DNA from: Rhodosporidiobolus odoratus
Lineage: Eukaryota; Basidiomycota; Microbotryomycetes; Sporidiobolales; Sporidiobolaceae
NCBI GenBank assembly: GCA_034387635.1
Contig: JAOANU010000001.1
Span: 1,736,001 to 1,800,000, forward strand
Direction: 5' to 3'
DNA length: 64,000 nucleotides
Shown piece by piece: positions 46,977 to 57,313 of the stretch. How positions within the stretch are numbered: the stretch's first letter is position 1; every line of letters begins with the position of its first letter. The notes beneath the pieces are model-generated. The model saw only the letters and a program-made list of their open reading frames with translations. It was not told the origin of the DNA and searched no databases. Both the position numbers and the translations under genes were made by a program.

Positions 46977-49900
46977 ATGGCCACCCCAATCCATTCCATG
47001 TATTCCGCCTCGGGCGAATACGACAACTCCGACCCCGCCGCCCACTCGACCAACTTCTCCCGCCCCAGCGGCTACGGCAACCCCTCTCCGACCGGATCCC
47101 ACGAGGACCTCGAGCCTTCCTCCGCCGACCCCCTACACGGCCAATTCGCCACTGGCGGAGATGGCGCCCGTCCCGATTCCTACGTCGACTCGGACCTCGA
47201 AATGCGCAAGTACCAGGGCCTGTCGGCTTCGGGCGTCGCAGGGTACCAGGCTGTCGGAGATCTGTCAGAACCGGGTAGTCCGGTGCAGGAAAGCTCGTAC
47301 GAGCGCAGTCACGAAAGTGGTAGCAGCGGTACCAAGGTCGACCAAGGTTCGACTTCGCGCCTGCCGCGACCCGAAACGATGAGCAGCGAAGGAAGCTACG
47401 ACGCGAGGCACAACCAGAACGTACGCTGTGCTTTCCCGTCTACATCGCTAGGAGCTCCACATACTCATTCTTTCCTTATTCTCCCTTCTTCCGGTTCTCC
47501 TCTGTTGCAGTCCGAGTCCGGTCACGGTCACGGTCAGTACGGCGGTGCTTACGCCGGATATGCCGACAACGGCGCGCTCTACCAGCAAGGCTCGCCCAGT
47601 TCGCACTTCGGCAGGCATCGGGAAGGATCGTTCGGTGTCGAGTCCGGCCGTGCTTCGACCATCGGCACCGACCACGTTCCGGCGCACAACATGCCGCAGA
47701 ACTCGTCGCGTGTTGCGCTCAACCAGGACTGGCGCAACTCGTACGACCAGGGCAGCGAGATGAGCCGGAACATGACCATTGCGGAGGTTGCCCCTGGCAA
47801 GGAAGGTTACGGGCGCGCCGGTTCTTCGTACGGCGACGAGAAGAAGGATTTGGCGCTTGCCGATCCCAACGCTGCGGCCAGCTACGCGCCCCTTGCCCCA
47901 GGCTCGCCCGCTGTCGGCGGCGCCCCGCCTAAAGCTGGTGCTCGCGACCCTCCTGCAGTCGTAATCTCGAGGACGAACCGCCTCGACTGGATCGACGGTC
48001 TTCGTGGTATCGCTTCGATCATCATCTTCACCCATCACTTTGCCGATCTTACCTGGTCGCAAACGCACCCGAACACTCTCGCTGAAGGTTCTTTCCAGGG
48101 TATCTTGAGGTAAGCAGCGCCTTTCTCCATCCGTCGCATGTGGTCGAAACGTCGTCTTACCGTTCTCGCCGCTCCCAGGAATGGTCAGCTCGCCGTCGGC
48201 ATGTACTTCCTTCTCGGTGGTCGTGTTCTCGCCGCGTCTTTCCTCAAGTCGGCCTTCACCGTCCCAAAGGCGCCCGTCGTGCATGGCGATGATGAGCCGG
48301 AAAAGCCCGTCGTGGCCCGCAAGCCTCCTGGCCCACGTTGGCTTACCCTTTCCTCCTCTCTCTTCCGTCGTTCAATCCGTCTCGCCTTCCCGGCCATCGT
48401 CGTCGGCTTCATCCAATGGCAGGTCTGCGCCACCGGCCTCATGAACACCACAATGCTAGCTGAACAGCAGTTCCTCTCCCCGTCCGCCCTCTGGGTTCCG
48501 ACCTGGTGCAACATTGGCGACTTCGCCGGTTTCCTCCAGTTCTGCCTCGACCTTTTCACCAACGGCAACCATCAGTACATGCTCACCGTCGGTTCCGCCC
48601 TGTGGACCACCTACGATCAATTCTGGGGATCCGTTCTCGTCTACGTCGTCGTCGCTACCCTTACTCCCCTTCCGTACCGCGGCCGTTACTCGCTCTACTT
48701 GGCGATCTGCGTTGCGCTCTGGTGGATCAACTCGCCGAACATGCTGTACGTCGATCCTCACCTCCCCCGAAGAACACCGTTGGCCAGCTATACTGACGCT
48801 CACATTCTCCTGCAGCTACATGATCGGTTTGTGGTGCGCCGACTTCTACGCGTCGGGCTTCGTTCGCAAAATCCAGGACCACTGGAAGTGGACTGTCGGT
48901 ATCGAAGTCTGCGCCATGGCTCTCGCGCTCGCCATGATCTCCGGTGGAACCAAGGTCGCTGGTCCCGCCAACCGCGCTCTCGCCTCCGTCACCGTCTACG
49001 AGGGCAAGTACGGATGGAACCCGTCCTACGTTTGGCCGCAGTACATGATCACCAGTAATTGGTGCGTTTCCTCCTTTCCCCTTCTCCCTCACCGCAGAAA
49101 CTCGTGACTGACTTGACTTTCTCGCAGGATCCCGCCTACGATGGTCCTCGTCTGGGTCGAACTCTCGCACTGCATGCAGTGGTTCATGAGTTGGGGCCTT
49201 TTCACCTGGGTCGGCAAGGTCTCGTATGGTTTCTACCTCATGCAGTTCCTCACCATCTACGGCCTCATGCCCCACCTCGTCCTCCACTTCTCGTCTTACG
49301 AGAGTTCCTACTGGAACGTCGTCACGCCGACTTACATCATCTGCTTGATGTTCAATTTCCTCGTCGCATGGTACGTTCCGTTCCAAGTCTGCTCGCTAGG
49401 TTCCGAGCTAATTTTCCCTTCCTTTGCGCAGGATCTCCTACCACCTTCTCGACCGTATCGGTCTCAAACTCGGAAAGTGGATCTGGGACGGTCTCTTCGT
49501 CTCCAAGCCCAACACCGCCGGTTCGCTCCCTGTCAAGATGGTTCGCCACGCCGGTTGGTGCGTCACGAAGGGTCCGATCGTCTTCTTCCAGGGTCAAGGC
49601 AAGAGCTGGTCGACCAAGTACAAGTCGTTCAGGGAGGGTCTTCACACTGCCATGAACTGGCGTACCCCGACTACCCGTCCCGCCGTTCCCGACCCTACCG
49701 ACCCCGAGGTCCTCGCCCAGCTCCACTCCACCAGGTGGACTTCGGATCTTAGCGGCAACCACGAGGCGATGCGCACCCGCAGGCTCCTTCGCCTCCAGTC
49801 CTTCATGTGGATCCCGCACCTCTTCCTCATCCCCGGTCTTACCGTCCTCTGGGTTCTCACGCACCCTATGGGTAACTGGACCTACGATGCGCTCACCTTC

Positions 49901-51329
49901 TCCTCGCTCTGGCGTTTCGTCTGGGTTCTTTCCCTCCCGAACTGCTTCTTCGCTTGGCTCGGTTTCATCACCCCCGACATTGCGCCCAACCCCGGCACGA
50001 TGGACAACAAGCCCGTTCACCGCGAGTACATCCGCAACTTCTTCGTCGTCCTCGTTACCAAGGGTTCCAACGAGGCCGCCGTCCGTCGTGGTTACGGCAA
50101 GCTGATCAAGCTCGAGAAGTTCCACCCTGCTGTCAAGGTCGTCGTCCTTACCGATGAGCCCTACGTCTACCCGGATCTCCAGAACATCGTCTGCCCCAAG
50201 TCGTACAAGTCGCCGCTTGGCAAGGCCAAGTACAAGGCCCGCGCGTTGGATTACTTCCGTTACCACGTCTCGCTCGGTGTCTACGATTGGATTCTGCACA
50301 TGTAAGCGTTCTCCTTTGCTCCTTCTTCGCTCACGACGCTGACACTATTTGAATGACAGGGACGAAGAATCCGTCACCGACGCTGAGTCGCTCCGCCACT
50401 GCATCGAGTTCATCCGTTACACTCCTCACCACTTCGGTCAGGGTATCATTCTTTACAACGTACGTCTTCCTGCTCCTCGTCGTGGTAGGCAGACCCAGCT
50501 CACCTAGACTCTGCTACTCTCCACAGGGTACTGGGTACTGGGACAACTGGTACTTCACCGTCGCCGATGGTATTCGTGTCGGCGACGATCTCGCCCGTTT
50601 CCATCTTCAAAACACGATCATCAACCGACCCGTCTTCGGTGTCCACGGATCTTTCCTCATGACCAACGGTGAGATGGAGAACGAGTGTACCTGGGACTTC
50701 GGCTCTCTCGCCGAGGACTTCGAGTTCTCGCAGGACGCCTGGCGCCGCGGTTTCACTTGCGGTCGTATCCACGGTATCGTTCGTGAGCAGTCGCCCACCA
50801 CTCTTCGCGATTTCCTCAAGCAGCGTCGTCGTTGGTTCATGGTACGTTCCCTTCTTTTCACTATCAAGCGCGCTGGCTCACCGTAACTTTCTCCTATACA
50901 GGGTATCCGTGACATCAAGGGTCTTTACGGTCTTCCTCACCTCGCCATCAACCTCTGGATTGTCGGTGTCTTCACCCTCGGTGCCACCATCGTCAACCTG
51001 CCGCTCGGCTTCATTGAGCACTCGCTCACCCCGCTCTGGATCGCCGTATGCGCCAACTTCTGCTTCATCACCTTCTTTGTATGTCGTCGTTCAGTCCATA
51101 CCCTCGAGAGAGCTTGAGCTAATCTCTTTCTCCTTTCCTCCAGACCCTCTACCTCTGGGGCATCTTCTTCCAAGAACTCGACTTTGGCCAAACCTGGTGG
51201 AAGATCCCCATTCACCTTGTCTGCGCCATCATCATCCAGCCGTTCGCTTCCGTCGCCGAGGGTCTCTCGGCTATCTGGGCCATGGCTTCGGAGGACTTCG
51301 GCAAGTTCGAGGTCATTGTCAAGAAGTAG
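46977..51329 (+). CDS. Fusion protein: acyltransferase-3 domain joined to Egghead-like family 2 glycosyltransferase
   Basis: Ten exons, 46977-47420, 47511-48109, 48179-48745, 48816-49061, 49128-49370, 49432-50301, 50360-50459, 50527-50841, 50902-51078 and 51144-51329, give 1248 residues; every phase agrees and there is no stop between domains. Residues 1-300 are disordered (Ser/Gly/Tyr rich). About 302-720 is an acyltransferase-3 (OafA/NodX) domain: RTNRLDWIDGLRGIASIIIF followed by THHFADL, NGQLAVGMYFLLGGRVLAAS, RRSIRLAFPAIVVGF and later helices ending DRIGLKLGKWIWDG. After a linker with two membrane segments (near 800-880) comes a GT2 domain resembling Egghead/BRE-3 beta-mannosyltransferases: RNFFVVLVTKGS, VVVLTDEP, YDWILHMDEESVTDA (DxD-like), HHFGQGIILYN, GSLAEDFEFSQDAWRRG, and FLKQRRRWFMGIRD (QxxRW), then C-terminal helices. 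It probably makes and acylates a membrane or extracellular glycan or glycolipid; substrate is unknown. Confidence 0.92.
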
Positions 51330-53444
51330 TGTTTCTCTCTCCCTTCACTTTCTCTCTTTCGCATACCCCACTCCCTCCCCCCACTCCCCGAAAGACACTG
51401 TTTACTCTCCCTATACTTCCTCTCTCTCTCATCCCCATTCGTTCGCACCGTGGACTCTGCTCGTACTCGTACTCCCATTTCTCTCGCCCGTGTCTGTCTC
51501 TAGACTGCTCGCTCCCCCTTTTCTCTTTTCAATCTCTCCAGTTTTCCTTTACGGTTTCGGTCTTATAGTTCTACTTACCCCTTTTACCCTGTGCACACGT
51601 TTGTTTGCCTCGTTCAACTTGCTATCGAAATATACACCATCCTCAGCGTTCAGAATCCTGTTTCGTGGCGTTGTGCAGATTCGTTTGGCTGCAACGGCCT
51701 GACTGCACTGGGCGGTGCAGCTTGGAGTGCGCAGTTTATACGGAAACAGCAGAACTTCGGCAGAACTGGCCAGGAAAGGAAAGGAAAAGACAGCTCACGG
51801 CCGTTTCACCTGCGGCTCGTGTTCTTGTGTATGAGCGAGCTGGCGACGGTGCAGACAGCTGGTACGGTCAACCTGTCCCTGCAGGTCTGACGCCTGCGCA
51901 GACGAGCCTGACAAGACGCTGGCGAACCTTACTGAACGCCAGGTTGGGAAGGTCAGGCAAAGTCGGGATGGAGTGCTAGCTTAACTCGCTGTATGGTGAC
52001 TGCCAGACCCTTAGCTAGCGGAGTCAAGGCTCGGGAAGCGGAGAGGGAAGTCCGGTGTTCAAACTTCCCGTGCGGACGAAGAAGTAGCGGATAAGTCGAT
52101 TTTTCCATGCGATTTGTTGAGGACATGGCGAGTAGCCAGTCGTCGAAGCGTGGGAGTTTGCCTAAGCACTCTCCAAGAGCGCCGATCCTTGGCAGCGTCG
52201 AATGCTGTGACTTGAGCCGACCAACGTCGAATAGCTGGATTGCTTTTCTGTGGGATCTTGGCAAGCATGAATCGCGAGGGAGCATGAGCAAGTCGAGGCC
52301 GCTCGTTCGTAGTGGTCGGAGAATTTGCCGCTGTCATCCTTCCCCTCGGCAGCTGTTGAAGTAGCAGAAATCCGCGTGGGGTCCATCGCGAGAGAGAGCG
52401 CCGCCTTGCTCAAGTGGCGCTCGCGGGCAGTAGAATATGTTTCCTTCCCGTCAGCATTGCACGCAGGGCCTTTGAGCGAGCCTCTCAACCTCTCGGCCTC
52501 GCAATGTGAGGGTTACACGCGTGAGGTGGCGAGGAGTGCTGGCAAGGCTTTTTCTTTTTTTCTCGACCGTGGTGCTCGTCCGCCTGATTCGTTCGACTGT
52601 GCCAGCAGATCGCACAGGAGCACAGCCTTCGTCACCGTCGTGACATGTGGACCGTGTAGCGTACGATAGCTGGAAACTGTTTGTCCCGGGTTGCGTCGTT
52701 CGAAATAGCGTTTTCTTGCTTCACTCGATGATCCGCCGCGCGCGCAACAACGTCACTTCGATTCCCGGAACGACCTCGAGGCAAGGAGCGGCTGGAGCCT
52801 AAGTGGTACAGTGGCATGACTGTCGGATAGGCGACAGGGGAAACGAGCGATGTATTTATCAGTAGGAAGTGTTCCCGTGCTCAGAGCCCGCAGCAGTCGC
52901 GGGAGGTCAATTCCACGCCAGGCCGCACCGAGCATCTGTGCCCCCCGTTACCCCCTATACCAACATCGAGAAGACAAGGTGCCAATTGCGAAGGTCACCG
53001 GAGTATCCGTAATCAAACCATCTCAAGGCGGACCTGCACAGCAATACGGCGGCTTGTGGCCGCTGGCACAACTGTCGAAGGCTCCTTGCCGTCCACTTGC
53101 GCAGGGCCCTTGGCCAGGCGGGCCACCCTCGCCGTCCGAGAAACCTTGGGGATGCAACCTCAGAAAACACCGCGTCCACATTCGCCTGATACAATGTGAC
53201 ACGGCAGCCGTTTTGCCCGCCGTAAGCCCCAACTCCAGGAAGGAGACGATTCAACGCAACCGTGCGCCGGTAGCCACAAGGGAAAACTCGCGAAGAAGGA
53301 AAAAAGCAGAAAGCGCACGGAGCAAGAGCCAGCGAGCAAACAAGCCAGCCTTTTCTTTCTTCGCCCAGATGCTTAGCATCGCTCTCAACTGACTCGACAA
53401 TGAAGGCCGCACGAAGATCCACCTCGAGTTACAACCGTGCGCGT
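51330..53444. other. Gene-poor 2.1 kb between the fusion gene and RPL29
   Basis: 51330-51600 is CT-rich and is the likely 3' flank of the fusion gene. The rest has only short frames. One plus-strand frame with ATG at 52850 stays open for 180 codons but looks like no protein family and has many rare-looking residues. I see no repeat, LTR or RNA gene. It could hold a noncoding RNA. Confidence 0.4.
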
Positions 53445-54075
53445 TTAAGCAGTCGCAGACTTGGACTGCTTGGCAGCAGCGATCGCCTTCTGGGTACCAA
53501 GGGCGGCGTAACGAGCGTTGCGACGGAACTTGGGGTCGACCTAAGAGGCAGAGAAAGGAGATCGAGGGATATGGGAATAGAGGTTGTTGTCAAGGTGGAA
53601 AAGCCGAAGATGGGGTGAATGGAGCGGCAGGCGGGGCAGGTCGTGAGTGTCGTGACGTCGACGAGCGGGGCATCGTGAAGAGAGGGATTGCGAAGGCTCA
53701 GCGCAGTCCGCGGCAAGAGAGGGAGGGGAATGACATACACCCTTCATGGAGGGGTACTTGTTGGTCTTGGGCTTCTTGATACCGTTACGGTGAGCCTTCT
53801 GCAGACGCCAATGCATGCATCCGGATGGGGGGTCAAAGGCAAGATACCGTTAGCATTCTAGTCCACAAGTGCATACTGGTCGGCGAGTTTGGCGAGACGG
53901 GCAAGAACGAGACGAACCTTGTTCTGGTTGTGGTTCGTGTGGTTCTTCGACTTGGCCCTGTGCGAAGGAGACGAATCGAGAACCGAGAGACAGGCATTGT
54001 CGCGAGCGGTCGTTGGAGCGAGGGTAGTCAGCGATAAGGGCCTTGGGGGACGGGAAAGGGCCAGGGAGCGCACAT
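53445..54075 (-). CDS. RPL29: 60S ribosomal protein eL29
   Basis: Four exons, complement(53445-53540, 53739-53798, 53918-53957, 54074-54075), give 65 residues, the usual length of fungal eL29. The protein begins MAKSKNHTNHNQNK, continues KAHRNGIKKPKTNKYPSMKG and VDPKFRRNARYAALGTQ, and ends AAAKQSKSATA, a near-textbook eL29. It lies near the subunit interface and peptide exit region of the large subunit. Exon 1 contributes only the AT of the start codon; the G comes from exon 2 (AT|gtgcgc ... cag|GGCCAAG). The third intron contains the palindrome ATGCATGCAT at about 53812. High intron load is typical of ribosomal protein genes. Confidence 0.95.
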
Positions 54076-55088
54076 CTTGTCAACCTAGTGTCCCCGAGAA
54101 CGCAGCGCAGCGCGGAACGACAATTGACGAGCGAGAGTCAGCTGCTGTTCTAGTGCGCCTGCCTCGAGATGATTCTGCAGTCCTCCTGAATCTGCTTGCC
54201 CATCCAAAATTGGCGGCACTTCCCCTTGACAGCTGCACTCCAGTCTGCCCGCACCTGCACCCCTCCTCCGCTGTATGTGAGGCGAGACTCGAGGTCGAAA
54301 AAGATTGAATAGGAGATGAGAGGGGGAGCTGTCGACGGCGAACATGGGCGCGCGGAGGGTAGGAGGACATGTAGGAGGTCGCTAGTCGGGTACGGGTAGC
54401 ATGGTAACCTACCTGGGAAGTGTTTAAAGACTTGCCGAAGGAGAAAGAGAGTTGGGCTCAGCTCGACTTGAACCTCTCAACTCGTAGAATCGGCTCAACA
54501 ACCTCAAGTGCCAAGACTGGCATAGGATATACTCTTGGCTCGCTCTCTAAAATCTACTGACAATCTCGCGCCCCATGAGTGTCTTGTCGAGCCGGCGTTG
54601 CTATCCTCTCGCACCACAATCCCTCACACGTCTTGACATGACCCCTAGGGCTATGTAGGCCAGCTGGTTGGAGTAGCCCTCGTCAGCTACTGAGCTCACC
54701 ACTTTGATTGGTTGGGCTGCTCGGAACCAGCTCCTGACTTTCTCTCCCCATCCTCGCGGGTAGCTTTCATTTCGGACTTACGACTCGGGTCCCGCGTGCA
54801 GCCTGCACTTGGCCTGCACGCTACGTCTATTCTCTGCAGCCGACCTCCGCTGGCGATAGCTTGCCCTTCCACTCTGACGTTTTCGTGGACTTTCAAACTC
54901 TCTTACCTGCAGCACCGCCTGCTCGGGCTTCTCGTAGACGATGTCCCTCCTCTGGCGCTGCAAGCCTACAAGTCGCCTACAAGCAGCAACCAGAGCTAAA
55001 AGAGAGGCTCCGACTTCGGGTTCCGACAGATATCGCTTGCCGACCGCTTGCCTTTTTCCTTTCTTTCTCTGGCTCCGGCGACATCGTC
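54076..55088. promoter_or_regulatory. Divergent promoter region RPL29 / membrane protein gene
   Basis: About 1 kb. The region next to RPL29 is presumably its strong promoter. The stretch 54560-54900 is CT-rich on the plus strand. A T-loop-like string (GGTTCAAGTCG, minus strand near 54470) does not fold into a convincing tRNA. No gene supported. Confidence 0.4.
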
Positions 55089-57070
55089 ATGGTCACAGCG
55101 CAAGAAACGCTCTACGGGACTTACCAGCTTCTTCCCAAGGGAACCAACGTCTTCGCGGTTGTGGCCGAGGGCCTGCGGCGGTCGGTGCGTTTTTTCTGCT
55201 TCTGCACCTTCCGCCGAGACGGCTCATACCCTCCCTGCTCACAGATCTACCCGAATTTCCCTCCAACCTTTGGACGCCAGCTCCTAGCCCTATTGGTCAT
55301 TCTCGCCGTAGAGGCAGGGACCTTCGCGGTCGCCTACGGGCTGAGGGCCAGGCAAATTAGGCAATGGCTACCGTTCCGACTTCACGCCACCGCAAGAGGG
55401 ACGTACATAGCGCCGCATTTCGTTCTCTCGTGCGTCTCACCTTTGATGACACACTGTCGGTGCTATTGCTGACGCACTTTGCCGTCTCCAGCTGGCAGCT
55501 AAACTCGGTCATCTTCCTAGCCGTCCTTTCGGCATACTGTTGGAAAATGAGCCTGCATGCGAAGCAAGAACACGTTCCGAACTATCTTCTCTGGGTGATG
55601 CTGCCCTGGATCGTGATCTGGCAGGCAGCAATGCTCACTGTACGTTTTTCTCTCGTACCCTTTTCCCACCGTTCCCCTTCCCGGCATGCTATTCGGCAAC
55701 TGACTCGATCAATCACCCTAGCTATGGTCTCTCGCTGTCGCTCTTGCTACACCCGTCACCGCCACGGGTAGGGCGAAGACCAGCTGGGTCGGATCGCCCC
55801 TCTGCCTCAACGTGAGTCCCCTCCTTTCCTCGCTGCTTTCTCGTCGACCTCGGTGTTGAACTATCTTCTCGGTGGTAGATTGTCTTCACCTGTGCCTGTG
55901 TCTTCTGCCCCACTTTGACGATAATTCTCAGCGCGATCTCGCAGCAGTAAGTGCTTCGCCGCTGCTTCACTCGCTTGCTGACGTACCCCGCCTATAGCCT
56001 CTACAACCGCATGTCCGATGCCTACGTAGACGCTCTCGCGTCGCTGTATACCGCTGCTGCTAGGTTCGACGCTTCCGACACTTCTGCCATTCAAGCGGAA
56101 CTGGCCGCTCAGGTAATTCCCTTCGAGTCCTTCCTCGATCAGTTCAATCGATACGACCCCATATTCCGGGCTGTATGGGCGTCTTGGGTCTTCTCAGCGC
56201 TTGTGCTTGTTCCGGTATGCCTCTTTCACCGACCTGGTGCTAGAAGAGACTGACAGTCTGTCCTGCTACGCCTCGCTCCAACAGACCTTCTTTGTCGTCG
56301 CGACGCTCTATTTCCGTCACCTCTCAAGGGAGCTCGGTATGCTGAGCTCGCTGTCAGCGAGCCGATTTGCAGCATCTGGTTCTCTCAAGCGGAAACAACC
56401 CAAGAACGACCCTCGCACAGCGCTCAGGCGGGCTTTCTTCGACCTCATCCTTGCCACGATCGGCATCCTATCCGGCGCCTGTACGTTTCCTTGCCTACGT
56501 TGGACGGCGCGCAAGTCCGATGGACTGACTACGTTCTGACCCGTATCACCCCGTCTAGCTATTAACGGTGCCATCAGCGTCTCTCTCGCAGTCCTAGGCA
56601 GCGATAGGGCGAATGACGCGGTGCCTATCCAGGTGATTACCCTGGTCTCCACGTACGATCCATATGCTGCGTCCCTTGCAATCGATTGTCGGTCCGCTCA
56701 TCCCTTTTCTTCTGTCCCTTCCTGCAGCTACGCCCCCGCAATCCTCGCCTTCCCCGCCTGCATCCTCGCCATCGTTCGCTCCTTCCAACTCTCCTCCTAT
56801 TCCCACCCAAACGCCGGCGTACTTGACACCTTCGTCGCCAGTCCGCCCTCAGGCGGTAGTGGTGGGCACAAACACCCTGCGGGCAACCGCAGAAGTGCTA
56901 GTGCCGACAGTATCGATTCAGCGCAGGCGATCCAAATCAGCGTGTTGCGCACTATTCAGATCGAGGTAGCGAGGGAGGATACGAGGGATGAGGAGTTTGA
57001 GATGGGCCAGGCTGGTAAGAAAGGGGAGGGGGAGAAGGATGGGGATGAGACGAGCGAGGTGATTTGGTGA
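55089..57070 (+). CDS. Multi-spanning membrane protein of unknown family (intact paralogue)
   Basis: Nine exons, 55089-55184, 55245-55429, 55492-55639, 55722-55811, 55879-55946, 55998-56214, 56285-56480, 56559-56652 and 56728-57070, give 478 residues with consistent phases. Start MVTAQETLYGTYQLLPKGTN. About seven hydrophobic segments: RQLLALLVILAVEAGTFAVA, SVIFLAVLSAYCW, VPNYLLWVMLPWIVIWQAAM, LNIVFTCACVFCPTLTIIL, AVWASWVFSALVLVPTFFVV, FFDLILATIGILSGASINGA and AYAP-type AILAFPACILAIVRSF. IYPNFPPTFGRQ precedes helix 1. The tail is hydrophilic and acidic (GEKDGDETSEVIW). Seven helices suggest a receptor or transporter-like protein, but I recognise no signature motif. A decayed copy lies just downstream, inverted. 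Codons before ATG 55089 stay open but have no ATG. Confidence 0.78.
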
Positions 57071-57313
57071 GGCGTCTTTCCGCGTATACTGGGTCGTTCA
57101 TCGGTCTTTCGTAGATCAGCTTGAGGGGAAAATGTACAGCAAGCGCAGTCAATAAAAAGGCAGTTCAGTCTCATCGTGACCTTCTCAAAAGAGCGATTTT
57201 GACTGTTCACCTTGAGCGGGTACAGATACTTTGACATACCCTCTGTCCTATTTCCTCTTCTTGTTCAAGCTTATCGTCCGTTCCAATCCGAATCCATCCT
57301 CAAGATGTAAAGG
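57071..57313. other. Spacer between convergent paralogues
   Basis: About 240 bases between the stop of the intact membrane-protein gene and the stop of its inverted, damaged copy. It is the centre of a tail-to-tail duplication. No direct inverted DNA identity is obvious by eye across the centre. Confidence 0.5.

Noticed and set aside
52850..53392. Plus-strand open frame of 180 codons with an ATG
   Set aside because: No family motif, mixed composition with scattered Trp/Cys/His, codon bias unlike neighbouring genes, and no splice partners. Chance open frame in GC-rich DNA is likely.
54455..54545. T-loop-like string suggesting a tRNA on the minus strand
   Set aside because: No matching A box, the T stem does not pair and no acceptor stem can be drawn.
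54861..55088. Upstream extension of the membrane protein at 55089
   Set aside because: The frame is open but has no ATG before 55089; the extension does not resemble the paralogue.
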